Shown here in pieces: positions 26,844 through 35,912 of a stretch of 64,000 nt of DNA (positions within the stretch are counted from its first letter, which is position 1; each line of letters starts with the position of its first letter). This DNA is from Candidatus Melainabacteria bacterium (GTDB lineage: Bacteria; Cyanobacteriota; Vampirovibrionia; Obscuribacterales; Obscuribacteraceae): the NCBI GenBank assembly GCA_017307165.1, contig JAFKGK010000002.1, positions 310,001 to 374,000 of the forward strand. The letters are read 5' to 3'. The translations under genes were made by a program, and so were the position numbers. The notes under the pieces were generated by a model. The model was given only the letters and a program-made list of their open reading frames with translations, searched no databases and had not been told where the DNA came from.

Positions 26844-27260
26844 TTATTTGTCTGTCTCTACCTTGGTTTCGGTTTCGGTCTTGGTGGTAGTAGTGGTGCT
26901 GGCTTTCTTACCTTTGCCAGTCATTTTTTCTACACCATGCACGGTGCCTTCGCCCATCTTTTCGAGGCCTTTGCCAGCGCCTTTGACCATTTTTTCGGTG
27001 CCTTTGACGATACCGGTAGCACCTTTTTTGGCGCCGCTGCCGAGAGCTTCAACGCCTTTGACGGTGCCGTGGCCCATCTTTTTCATGTCGTTTTCTACTG
27101 TCTTGCCAAATCCAGGCTTTGTAGTCGTGGTTTTGTCTGTAGTTGTTGTACTAGTGGTAGTCTTGGTGGCGGTGGTATCGACATTGGTATCGTCAGCCAT
27201 GGCTTGCGAAGCAAAACCGACTGCAGCAACGAGAGCGATAGCTATACTGATGGTTTTCAT
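26844..27260 (-). CDS. Small secreted Thr/Lys/Gly-rich repeat protein
   Basis: 138 residues. Signal peptide at 1-22 (MKTISIAIALVAAVGFASQAMA). A poly-Thr stretch (about 28-48) is followed by Gly-Lys repeats about 8-12 residues apart (MGHGTVKGVEALGSGAKKG, then GIVKGTEKMVKGAGKG and MGEGTVHGVEK) and a Thr/Glu/Lys tail. GGAGAA precedes the ATG. No enzymatic motif is present. It resembles the small Gly-Lys repeat protein at 51570 in layout. I infer an envelope or extracellular structural or binding peptide. It precedes the M16 gene on the same strand, with 54 bp between them. Confidence 0.8.
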   Translation of the reverse strand: MKTISIAIALVAAVGFASQAMADDTNVDTTATKTTTSTTTTDKTTTTKPGFGKTVENDMKKMGHGTVKGVEALGSGAKKGATGIVKGTEKMVKGAGKGLEKMGEGTVHGVEKMTGKGKKASTTTTTKTETETKVETDK

Positions 27261-27321
27261 AGTTCTCCAAATGTAAAAAAAAACAGCTAAGCTTTAATTA
27301 TAAGCAAAAAGAGAGTTGAGT

Positions 27322-28713
27322 ATGTACAGATCCGGCCTCAGATACAAGACCTTAAAAATATCACTGACATCTATATTGCTGGGCTTTACTGCTCAGTCTA
27401 TTGCTTTAGCGGCTCCTGTCAGCGATATAGAGTTTGAGCGTGCAGTCAAGATGCTCAGCGATTACATCAAAGTCGACACGACCAATCCGCCTGGCAACGA
27501 AGCTCTTGGTGCAGTGTTTCTAGGCAAGATCCTGGCCTCTCATGGCATCCCTTATCAGATCATTCCATGCAAGAGCGCCGATCGCTCCGCCGTTATGGCA
27601 CGCTTGCCAGGCAATGGCAAAAAGAAGGCTTGCATCTTGCTCAGTCATATTGATGTCGTGCCTGCCCAAAAATCGGATTGGATACATGATCCTTTTGCCG
27701 GAGAAATACATGACGGTGAGCTCTGGGGGCGAGGTGCCCTGGATATGAAAGGCATGGCAATGATTCAATTGGCTGCATTTCTATCGATCAAAGAAAGTGG
27801 CAAGCACTTGGATCGTGACCTGATATTTTTGGCTACTCCAGATGAAGAAACCGGAGGTGAGCAGGGCGCTCAAATCCTGGTAAAAGAGCACCAGGCGCTC
27901 TTCAAGGATGCAGAATACCTGCTCAATGAAGGCTTCTCGATCGAAGTGGACGAACAGGGCAAGCCCAAGTACTGGGGCGTAGATTTTGCCGAAAAAAATG
28001 TACTCTGGTTAGCGCTTAGCGCTAAGGGCCTTGCCGGTCATGCGTCAATGCCTCAAGCAAATAGCGCAAATAATCGGCTTGTCAGGGCCATCGCACGCTT
28101 GCTTGATGACCCGCCTCCACAAAGGCTTTTGCCAGAGGTAGAGCAATATCTAACTACACTAGCCAAGATTCAAAATATTAGTCCAGACAGCGATGCTTTT
28201 AAAAAGAGCCTGTCTTTGGATCCACTCAAATCATCAATGATGCGCGACACGATTTCATTGACCAATCTCAAGGCCGGCTACAAGACCAATGTCATCCCTG
28301 CCGAGGCATATGCCGAGCTGGATTGTCGCTTGTTGCCAGGCACGGACAGGGAGGAGTTTATTGCCGGTATCAAAAAGAGACTGGCAGATGACTCTATCCA
28401 GGTAAAGATCCTCGAGAGCGAGACGGGCAACCAATCACCCGCCGATAAAGAGGATGCAATGTTTAGAGCCATCACCAAGGCCAGTGCCCTGGACTCACCC
28501 GGTCAGCCACCATGTCCGGTGGTGCCAGTCGTGGTGCCATGGTCGACTGATTCGCATTATTTTAGGACTCTGGGCATCAAGAGCTATGGTTTTGAGCCAG
28601 TCGAGGTAGATGCCGATCATCTTGCCACCATGCACGGCAAAAACGAGAGGATACCACTTCAGGCATATCGCCGCGCTATCGGCAGGATGATAGATATACT
28701 CACCAATCTCTGA
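27322..28713 (+). CDS. Exported M20-family metallopeptidase
   Basis: 463 residues from the ATG at 27322 (GAGAG upstream; an earlier TTG is less likely). A signal peptide ends about residue 30 (TAQSIALAAPVSD). M20 dizinc motifs are present: DTTNPPGNE; HIDVVPAQ with WTHDPF-like WIHDPFAGEIHDGELWGRGALDMKG; then PDEETGGEQGA carrying the general-base Glu and a metal ligand; GLAGHASMP in the lid; and a C-terminal His (VDADHLATMHGKNE). Such enzymes are dipeptidases, carboxypeptidases or amidohydrolases (ArgE/DapE relatives). Export suggests peptide scavenging in the periplasm. It is convergent with the TPR gene, 3 bp apart. Confidence 0.92.
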   Translation: MYRSGLRYKTLKISLTSILLGFTAQSIALAAPVSDIEFERAVKMLSDYIKVDTTNPPGNEALGAVFLGKILASHGIPYQIIPCKSADRSAVMARLPGNGKKKACILLSHIDVVPAQKSDWIHDPFAGEIHDGELWGRGALDMKGMAMIQLAAFLSIKESGKHLDRDLIFLATPDEETGGEQGAQILVKEHQALFKDAEYLLNEGFSIEVDEQGKPKYWGVDFAEKNVLWLALSAKGLAGHASMPQANSANNRLVRAIARLLDDPPPQRLLPEVEQYLTTLAKIQNISPDSDAFKKSLSLDPLKSSMMRDTISLTNLKAGYKTNVIPAEAYAELDCRLLPGTDREEFIAGIKKRLADDSIQVKILESETGNQSPADKEDAMFRAITKASALDSPGQPPCPVVPVVVPWSTDSHYFRTLGIKSYGFEPVEVDADHLATMHGKNERIPLQAYRRAIGRMIDILTNL

Positions 28714-28716
28714 TCG

Positions 28717-29952
28717 CTAAGATTTGATCGCCTTGGCCCGAGCCGCCATCTTTTGCGCTTCTTGTGGTCTGTTTGCCTTGTTTAGTGCAAGACTAAAGGC
28801 CTCAAGCAGATTGACCAGAGAAGCGTGGTTAGGGCCATAGGCTGCTTCCTGCATCTTGAGAGCCCGGGCATAATAATTGGTGGCTTCTTGATATTTGCCC
28901 TGGCGGACAAGCAGGGCTGCAAACTGAGCCAGGATGTCAGGGCCTGGTTTAAATGTCTTTGGATCTTGCGCAAACAATTTTCGATACTGCGCTTCGGCTC
29001 TAGCCAGATGCCCCTGAGCGATCAGCGCTTGTGCTAAACCATCTAATTTGATTTGTGTTTCTCGACGCTCTAGGCCCAGTGTCTTGAGGCTCATTTCATA
29101 TGACTTTGACAGCAAGAGTTCGGCTTGAGCCAGATGATTCTCTTTCAGATATAGACGGCCAAGATTTTCCATAGAGGCAGAAAGCGCTGCGTGCTCTGGC
29201 GGGAGCGAGCGTTCTCTTAATGCTAAGGCCGATTTGTATAAACGCTCGGCCAGCTTTGAGGCATGGGGCTGAGACAGATCCTTGATATTGCCTGCCAAGT
29301 TGTCAAACAATACGGCATCTTCTTGTGCGTTGTCCTTCAAATAAGCGATAGTCGAGTCTTGTGCTTGTTTAACTTGTATTTCGGCTTCTTCGAGCTTGCG
29401 ATTTGCATGGTAAAAGCCCTGCAGCCGATTAAAAGCCTGCACAACATCGATAAACTGCTTGACCTCGACCTCGCTGGCCATAGCTATCTCGTCCACCAAT
29501 TTGAGCGCTCTGTCTTTTTTGTTTTGGCTCAGATAAAACTGGATGACCTTTGCCTTCAATCGCAAGAGATCCTTATCCAGAGGCACGCTACCAGCTTGCT
29601 TGATCTTGAGTGCCCTTTCGTAAAGGGGCTCTGCCTTTGCGTTTTGTCCTCTGATCACATATAGATTGGCCAAACCGGTCAGCGACTCGGCCATCTTCCT
29701 ATCATTGGCTGGGGATGGCAGCTTGCGGGCCTCTTCGAGAGCCTGATTGAAAGAGCGCTCGGCCAAGCCATAGTCACTTGTTTCAACAGCTCTTTGTCCT
29801 GTCTTTTGAGCCTTTTGCCACGCTTGAGAATCAAAGGCCTTCTCCGCGTCCTCTGCTGAAACTGCTTGTCCGCACAAAATGGGCCAGCTCACGACGGCAA
29901 GGCCGACGAGCACTGCAAATATATTGCTCCGGCTCATAAATAATGCATACAC
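28717..29952 (-). CDS. Exported TPR protein
   Basis: 411 residues. An N-terminal hydrophobic segment (SRSNIFAVLVGLAVVSWPILCGQAVSA) is a signal peptide or anchor. The rest is a run of tetratricopeptide repeats of the kinesin-light-chain style (GLAERSFNQALEEARKL, AKAEPLYERALKIKQ, LYLKENHLAQAELLLSKSYEMSLKTLG, ATNYYARALKMQEAAYG). These mediate protein binding; the partner is unknown. ATG at 29952; a second ATG at 29937 is equally possible and neither has a clear Shine-Dalgarno. Confidence 0.85.
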   Translation of the reverse strand: MYALFMSRSNIFAVLVGLAVVSWPILCGQAVSAEDAEKAFDSQAWQKAQKTGQRAVETSDYGLAERSFNQALEEARKLPSPANDRKMAESLTGLANLYVIRGQNAKAEPLYERALKIKQAGSVPLDKDLLRLKAKVIQFYLSQNKKDRALKLVDEIAMASEVEVKQFIDVVQAFNRLQGFYHANRKLEEAEIQVKQAQDSTIAYLKDNAQEDAVLFDNLAGNIKDLSQPHASKLAERLYKSALALRERSLPPEHAALSASMENLGRLYLKENHLAQAELLLSKSYEMSLKTLGLERRETQIKLDGLAQALIAQGHLARAEAQYRKLFAQDPKTFKPGPDILAQFAALLVRQGKYQEATNYYARALKMQEAAYGPNHASLVNLLEAFSLALNKANRPQEAQKMAARAKAIKS

Positions 29953-30042
29953 CAGGGCAATTTTAAACTAATGAGCTAGTATTTAATAGCGATCCGGTTT
30001 TCTTGCACCGTGACGAGCTCTTGAAAAGGGGAAATCTTATAT

Positions 30043-32727
30043 ATGGTCGATATGATCTGCGAGATCGATGGTGTTTCGGAATACCGCCTGCAAAATGGAC
30101 TCAAGGTCTTGATTGCCGAAAACCACAGTGCGCCTGTGGCGACTCTCTTGATCGTTTACAAGGTCGGATCTCGCAATGAGGCCGTCGGTTATACCGGGGC
30201 TACCCATTTTCTCGAGCATATGCTTTTTAAGGGCACGAGCGAGCATAATGCCGAAACCGGCAATGGCATTGATGATCTCTTGACTCAAATTGGTGCTTAT
30301 TGGAACGCTACTACCTGGTTTGATCGTACAAGCTATTACGAGGTCGTCCCAATCGAGTTTTTTGAGCTCTGCGTCAAGCTCGAAGCTGATCGCATGCGCA
30401 ATTTGCGTCTCAGACAGCAAGACCATGATTCAGAGATGTCAGTTGTACGCAACGAATTGGAGCGCGGCGAAAACCATCCCGAAGAAGCACTCGAAAAAGA
30501 GCTTTACGCTATCGCCTTTAGGGAGCATCCTTATCACCATCCCACCATTGGCTGGCGCTCTGATGTAGAGGGCGTCTCGATGGATAGGCTGCGTGAGTTT
30601 TACAATACTTTCTACTGGCCAGATAATGCCACAGTTATAGCTCTTGGCGATTTTAAGCGCGAGGACGCACTGGCGACTATTCAAAAATATTTTGGAGAGA
30701 TCACCGCTGCACCACATGAGATACCAGAGGTCTATACAGTTGAGCCGCCTCAGCAAGGCGAGCGGAGGTTTGAGGTAACTCGTTCTGGCGATTTGGCCAG
30801 AGTGTGGATTGGTTTCCATGTACCAGAAGCAAGTCATGTCGACAATTTTCCCCTTGCTCTCTTGCGTCAGATTCTTGGAGGGTCCGGAGAACGCAGCTCT
30901 CGCTTATACAAGAGTTTGATCGATACTTCGATGGCTGCGGATGTATTTGCGAGGCACGATGACCTCAGGGATCCCGGCTTGTTTATCATCGGTGCCACCG
31001 CCAATGAGGGCGTTGATCTGGGCGAGCTCGAAAAGGCACTCTTGCAAGAAATAGATAAGCTCAAGACAGAGTCTGTCAGTCCACAAGAATTGCAACGTAT
31101 CAAGACTGCCAACGCAAAGGGCACCATACTCGCTAAGGCCGATCCATCTTCTCTAGCATTTATGTTAGGCGAAGCCGAATCCAAGGCTGACTGGCATTGG
31201 TTGATGGATTATGACGCTCTCTTTGAAAAAGTGAGTGGCGATGACATACAGCGCGTAGTCAACACGTATTTTGTCAAAAATAATCGTACTATCGGTCGTT
31301 TTATGCCCAGGCCGGACTCTGATCAAGATGATCTTGACCAGGATTTTGAAGATGAGGAAGATGGCCCGCAAAAGCCCCTATATACAGCCGATGAGATCAA
31401 AGACTTTCTCGACGTGCAGGTCGCACCTCTCACTCTAAAATTTGAAGATGATGCCGGTTCTGATTTTGCCAACAAAGTCGAAAAGAAAGTCCTCTCAAAC
31501 GGGATGACCCTCCTTGTAATGGAAGACCACAGCACCGAGTCTGTAGCTGTCTCGTTCAATCTCAAGGCTGGACGCTATTACACTAATCATCTCAAGTCTA
31601 GTTGCGCCGAGTTGATTGGCGATCTTCTGCCAAGGGGCTCTAAGCATTTTGACCGCAATACGATAGCCGAAAACCTAGAAGAAATGGGCGTCCCCGGTGC
31701 TTTAGAAAGCTATGTAGACAATTATCGTGTGTCTTCTGGCACTCATTTGGTCAAGAGCGATCTGGCAAAATATCTTGACATGCTTGCTGATTCGTTAATC
31801 TATCCTGATCTAGCCGAATCCGAATTGCAAAAGACAAAAATCGAATGGAATGCTCGCTTTATCGAGGCTAAGACTAATACCAGGGCTCTGGCCTGGAATA
31901 AGATGCGTCAATTGATCTATCCTTCAGATCATCCTTTTTCCGACAAAGACTTTGATCAGCAAGTCACCGAATTAGCCCAGGTCACTGCTGGCGATCTGGC
32001 CAATATACACAAAGATCTTTTTTCTCCTCATGGTGCGATTATCACCCTGGTTGGCGACATCACCATGTCCCAGGCACAAAAACTCATCGAGGAAAGATTT
32101 GGAGCCTGGTCTGGCAAGGCTATCCAAAATCCGATCATACAAGCAGTAGGTTTGCCAAAGATAGGCTTGCAAGAAAAGCTGTATCTACCCGAAAAAGCCA
32201 GTCTCGATATAGTCATGGCGCATCCATGTGCATTGAGGCGGACCGACCAGGACTTTTATGCAGCTCGTATCGCTAATGCCGCCCTGGGGCAGGACACCAT
32301 CACATCACGCATAGGGCAGATCGTACGTGATCGTGCTGGCCTCACCTATGGCATACATAGTAGCTTTGCTGATACCGCTTTTGGTGTGGCACCGTGGTCG
32401 GTATCTTACTCCACTAACCCCACCAATCTCGAAAGATCATTGCAATTAGCCAGAGCATCTCTCAAAGATTATCTGGATAAGGGCATAGATCCCAATGATC
32501 TAGCAAAAGAAGCAGGTCGAGCATTGGGGTCATTCAAGGTCGGACTGGCATCGATCGCTGGTATTGCTCGTGTGTTGACTGAGTTTGAGTTTCTTGGCCT
32601 TGGAGCAAAAGAGTTGGATCTGATAGCCAGCCGCTATCAGTCCTTGACCAAGACGGATGTGGACAAGGCCATGCAGACTCATTTTCATCCCGATAAACTT
32701 GTCACCGTAATCAGTGGCACTTTCTAG
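30043..32727 (+). CDS. Cytosolic M16 (pitrilysin-family) metallopeptidase
   Basis: 894 residues, double-length M16 with HFLEH (His55, Glu58, His59) in the first half and a downstream RNELERGE. The second half has no HxxEH. Segments KVGSRNEAVGYTG and REHPYHHPTIGWRSDVEGV are nearly identical to those in the M16 protein at 23910, so the two are paralogues. This one lacks a signal peptide (MVDMICEIDGVSEYRLQNG) and should stay in the cytosol. An acidic insert lies near 425-440 (DQDDLDQDFEDEEDG). An AAAAGGGG stretch precedes the ATG. Confidence 0.92.
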   Translation: MVDMICEIDGVSEYRLQNGLKVLIAENHSAPVATLLIVYKVGSRNEAVGYTGATHFLEHMLFKGTSEHNAETGNGIDDLLTQIGAYWNATTWFDRTSYYEVVPIEFFELCVKLEADRMRNLRLRQQDHDSEMSVVRNELERGENHPEEALEKELYAIAFREHPYHHPTIGWRSDVEGVSMDRLREFYNTFYWPDNATVIALGDFKREDALATIQKYFGEITAAPHEIPEVYTVEPPQQGERRFEVTRSGDLARVWIGFHVPEASHVDNFPLALLRQILGGSGERSSRLYKSLIDTSMAADVFARHDDLRDPGLFIIGATANEGVDLGELEKALLQEIDKLKTESVSPQELQRIKTANAKGTILAKADPSSLAFMLGEAESKADWHWLMDYDALFEKVSGDDIQRVVNTYFVKNNRTIGRFMPRPDSDQDDLDQDFEDEEDGPQKPLYTADEIKDFLDVQVAPLTLKFEDDAGSDFANKVEKKVLSNGMTLLVMEDHSTESVAVSFNLKAGRYYTNHLKSSCAELIGDLLPRGSKHFDRNTIAENLEEMGVPGALESYVDNYRVSSGTHLVKSDLAKYLDMLADSLIYPDLAESELQKTKIEWNARFIEAKTNTRALAWNKMRQLIYPSDHPFSDKDFDQQVTELAQVTAGDLANIHKDLFSPHGAIITLVGDITMSQAQKLIEERFGAWSGKAIQNPIIQAVGLPKIGLQEKLYLPEKASLDIVMAHPCALRRTDQDFYAARIANAALGQDTITSRIGQIVRDRAGLTYGIHSSFADTAFGVAPWSVSYSTNPTNLERSLQLARASLKDYLDKGIDPNDLAKEAGRALGSFKVGLASIAGIARVLTEFEFLGLGAKELDLIASRYQSLTKTDVDKAMQTHFHPDKLVTVISGTF

Positions 32728-32853
32728 CCTGCTTTGCATGTCTGATGTAGATACCTAAAATATATCGATAAGGGCTATACAATCTTTCGCACCTGAGATA
32801 CTATTCATCTGGCTAGATAAGCTCAGCTTCACTTAGACTGGATAAGGTGCGCC

Positions 32854-33396
32854 ATGGCCTCAGCTTCACAGATCAGTTCTCTTGTACAGTCATCCGATGA
32901 CTATGGTGCGTTTTTTCAAGCGCACGATCTCGTCGGCTTGCCACCACTCGCTGTCCAAACAGAGGTGCAGCATCTAGAGGACCTGCTGGGCCGCGTTTTC
33001 GGCGATGAGATCGACAAGACCATCGATACTGCTTCAGCATTCGACAATTCTTTTAGCTGGCTTTCGAGTTTTGCACCGAGCGATCTGCAAAGAGATGAGG
33101 ATTCAAGACCTTCTATCATCAGTGCCGACGATGAGGATGAGCGATTTAAAGACGTCGTCGAGTGGCAGCGTTGCGAGCTCAAGACTCTACGACAACGACT
33201 ATTGCAAAAAGATCAGGAGATCAAGACCCTCAAAGTAGAGTTAGCAGCCAAAGCTGCCGAGCTGAGCTATATGCCTGCTCTTTTAGACAAGGCCTTGCTG
33301 GCATCCAATTTGCAATCACAAATCGATGAGATTATCGCCAAACCTTCGATCTGGCAGCGATTTAAGACCTATATTCGTAGTCTTTTTAAGTTCTAG
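32854..33396 (+). CDS. Coiled-coil hypothetical protein
   Basis: 180 residues. AAGGTG precedes the ATG. The first 100 residues are acidic with no motif I know. Residues about 105-140 form a heptad-like coiled coil (LKTLRQRLLQKDQEIKTL). The C-terminus is basic and aromatic (WQRFKTYIRSLFKF), possibly a membrane-touching amphipathic helix. No family assignment. Confidence 0.7.
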   Translation: MASASQISSLVQSSDDYGAFFQAHDLVGLPPLAVQTEVQHLEDLLGRVFGDEIDKTIDTASAFDNSFSWLSSFAPSDLQRDEDSRPSIISADDEDERFKDVVEWQRCELKTLRQRLLQKDQEIKTLKVELAAKAAELSYMPALLDKALLASNLQSQIDEIIAKPSIWQRFKTYIRSLFKF

Positions 33397-33453
33397 TCCG
33401 CAAGGGTGCCGTTGACCTTATACAATAATAAAACGGCGCTTGCGGAGACTGCT

Positions 33454-34812
33454 ATGCACAAAATCCTGACCAAAAATATTGTAGCTTCGACTTTCGGACT
33501 GGTTGCTTGCTATGCCTCGATCTTGCCAAGTTTTGCTATGGCATCCGAGGCAGATGTCACGCACGCTATTGACAAGGCCAAGATCTTAGCACCGACGATT
33601 ACTTTCAACGTCCGGGTCTCTAAAGACGAAGTCGAAGTAGCGACCTACAAAAACCCTAAGGCCGTCGATAAAGACTGCAAAATCGAAGCAGTGCTTATCG
33701 CTAAGGCCGTTATGGACCTTTCTCCTGGCGAGGTCAGCCGTGTCACGGTCTATTTTTATAGCTCCAGCGCCCTTTCTCGATATAAGAGCCTGACTGTCAC
33801 CGCTGGTGATGTCAAAGCCTTTGCTGCCGGCGCTATCGGGCAAGACGAATTATTGACCTCACTAAAAATCAACGAAGGTACAACAGCAGACCCAAACAAG
33901 AGAGTTGCAGACTACCTCTCAGAAGCTCGCACAGTAAAAAATCGCCAGGTGAGCTCCAGTATCGAAGGTGATACCGTGCAGGTGATCGCTACAAGTAAGT
34001 CGGGCGCGACGCCATTCGAGATCGTCTTTGATGCATTGAGTCTCTCGGACAAAGCTTTTGAGGCAGCACAGCCACAGGTCACCAAAGCCAGAGTCATCCT
34101 CAAGGACCCCGATAGCAAAAACACCAATACAGTGCAGTTTGGGCGCGCCGACGTCCCAAGGCTCTATACCGCTTTGCAGGATGCCGTCAGAGAGGTCAAA
34201 ATCGAGCAAAAGACAGCTGCCGCTCAAAATGGCGAGATCCAAAATATCGATCCTGCCAAATACCAGATCGTCGAAGGTCCAATGGCCGAAGAGAGAAAGG
34301 CTTTGTTGGCTCGATTAGACAATCTAATCAAGGGTGGAGTCAATATCGGCAAACAGCCTCTATCTGATTTTGCGGCTATCGAAATGGCAGCGCAAGCAGG
34401 CGATGAAGCCAAGGCCAAAGAACTTTACGACAAGCTTTCTATCCTAGTCGGCAAGTTTGAAGAAAACCTCAAAAATGCCAAAGACTACAAGCCACAGTCG
34501 CCAAAAGTCTCGACCACAGGTGCATCCGAAGCCAGCAAGTCCAAGGCCAATGCAGCTGGAGGGGGCTCATTTGATATAGATTCGGTAGGCGACACCAACC
34601 TCCTCAAATCTAGATTTTTAGCCAATCCTGATGCTTATGTAGCAGACATGGAAGCCAAGCTTTCTGCTCGGACCAAGACTCATAATGCCGAGGACCACCC
34701 AAATTTTACGCGCATCCTTTCTTTTGCCGTGCAAACGCTCAATGACGCGGGTAGAAAGACCGAGGCAGCCAAGTTTCAGGCTCGTCTAGATGCCATCAAT
34801 GCTCGTAAATAG
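33454..34812 (+). CDS. Exported hypothetical protein
   Basis: 452 residues from the ATG at 33454, which has GGAG seven bases upstream; an in-frame ATG at 33406 would put 16 odd residues before the signal peptide. Signal peptide about 1-31 (MHKILTKNIVASTFGLVACYA, then FAMASEAD). The mature part has a repeated pattern of alpha/beta segments (FNVRVSKDEVEVATYK; VTKARVILKDPDSKNTNTVQFG) and a helical C-terminal third. No recognised domain. The next gene begins 8 bp later, so an operon is likely with the MshEN-like protein. Confidence 0.75.
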   Translation: MHKILTKNIVASTFGLVACYASILPSFAMASEADVTHAIDKAKILAPTITFNVRVSKDEVEVATYKNPKAVDKDCKIEAVLIAKAVMDLSPGEVSRVTVYFYSSSALSRYKSLTVTAGDVKAFAAGAIGQDELLTSLKINEGTTADPNKRVADYLSEARTVKNRQVSSSIEGDTVQVIATSKSGATPFEIVFDALSLSDKAFEAAQPQVTKARVILKDPDSKNTNTVQFGRADVPRLYTALQDAVREVKIEQKTAAAQNGEIQNIDPAKYQIVEGPMAEERKALLARLDNLIKGGVNIGKQPLSDFAAIEMAAQAGDEAKAKELYDKLSILVGKFEENLKNAKDYKPQSPKVSTTGASEASKSKANAAGGGSFDIDSVGDTNLLKSRFLANPDAYVADMEAKLSARTKTHNAEDHPNFTRILSFAVQTLNDAGRKTEAAKFQARLDAINARK

Positions 34813-34820
34813 GTAGTCGG

Positions 34821-35909
34821 ATGACAAAGAGAGCTGCACAAGTCCTGGTCGGTGACTTATTGGTCAAGGCCGAGCTAATCACCTTGCCACAACTAGCAGA
34901 GGCCATGTCCGTCGCCAATACTACTAATGCCCCTGTCGGGCGTGTCCTTGTTGCTGCCGGCTATCTCACCGAAGATGATCTGAGGCATGTCATCACTGTG
35001 CAATCTATGATCCGTGATCATCAATTGTCAGAGTCTGATGCGATTGCCGCCCTGCATCTCTGCCACGATAGCAAAACAGGTTTGATAAACGCCCTGCGCC
35101 AGCTTGGCTGGGCCAAGCAGGACCTTGAGAGCAAAGACGTGCTGCACCTCGACACAAGATTGGGGGACTTGCTCATCGAGGCTGAGGTGCTACAAAGCAA
35201 CGAACTAGATCGGCTTTTATTGATGGGCATTTCAACAGGTTTGCCACTGGCCAAGCTACTCGTTTTACAAGGTCACATCACAGATCAGATTGCCTATCTG
35301 ATGCTTTCTGGGCAAAACCTGTTGCGTGATGGCAAAATCGCCAGACAGGTATTGATCGACTGCATCAAGTCTGCAATGACCTCAAGGGCTGATGGGACCT
35401 TGTCTGAGCGTGGAGTCAGCGTGGATGAGATGCAAAGCCTGATCAGTCAGGCTGCATCGGTGCGTCTAGGCGAGCTCCTGGTCCTTGCTGATCTCATCAC
35501 TCGTGATTCACTAATGGAAATTTTTGAGGACGGCAGTCTAGCAGAAAGACCCTTAGGTCAGGTGATACTCGACAAAGGCTTGATCGAACCAGAATTGCTC
35601 AAGCAAACACTTGCCGTACAAGAAATGCTCAATAATCACCGTATCACTTTTGATAATGCCATATATGTACTTAAGAGCGTCAAACAAAATCGCAATTATC
35701 AAACGGATGCAATAAGACAAACAGACCACCCGCCAATGGATTTAAAAAAACGTATGGCTCTTGCTTGCGGCCTATCAGAGCCGTTTGACGAGGCGACTAG
35801 AGAGAGGCTTTCGGCTCTAGCCCAAAAAGTAAAAGATGGCGAGATCGATCTGGATCAGGCCATCTTTGCTCTGCAAGCCACTGCTATACCGGGCTGCTTG
35901 ATTTTTTAG
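34821..35909 (+). CDS. Protein with three MshEN-like units, candidate cyclic-di-GMP receptor
   Basis: 362 residues built from three regularly spaced units at about 9-61, 113-165 and 215-267 (period about 103). Each resembles the N-terminal domain of GspE/MshE/PilB ATPases: GDLLVKAELITLPQLAEA ... PVGRVLVAAGYLTEDDL; RLGDLLIEAEVLQSNELD ... PLAKLLVLQGHIT; RLGELLVLADLIT ... PLGQVILDKGLIEPELL. The family motif RLGxxL...GxI...L..PLGxxLxxxGxI binds cyclic di-GMP in MshE. The first and third units keep it best. No ATPase domain follows. It is convergent with the degenerate GGDEF gene, 3 bp apart. Confidence 0.78.
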   Translation: MTKRAAQVLVGDLLVKAELITLPQLAEAMSVANTTNAPVGRVLVAAGYLTEDDLRHVITVQSMIRDHQLSESDAIAALHLCHDSKTGLINALRQLGWAKQDLESKDVLHLDTRLGDLLIEAEVLQSNELDRLLLMGISTGLPLAKLLVLQGHITDQIAYLMLSGQNLLRDGKIARQVLIDCIKSAMTSRADGTLSERGVSVDEMQSLISQAASVRLGELLVLADLITRDSLMEIFEDGSLAERPLGQVILDKGLIEPELLKQTLAVQEMLNNHRITFDNAIYVLKSVKQNRNYQTDAIRQTDHPPMDLKKRMALACGLSEPFDEATRERLSALAQKVKDGEIDLDQAIFALQATAIPGCLIF

Positions 35910-35912
35910 CTC

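Noticed and set aside
26848..27276. Plus-strand frame of 142 codons opposite the Thr/Gly-Lys repeat gene
   Set aside because: It is a Val/Leu/Pro mirror of the Thr/Lys/Gly codon repeats; the minus frame has a signal peptide and Shine-Dalgarno.
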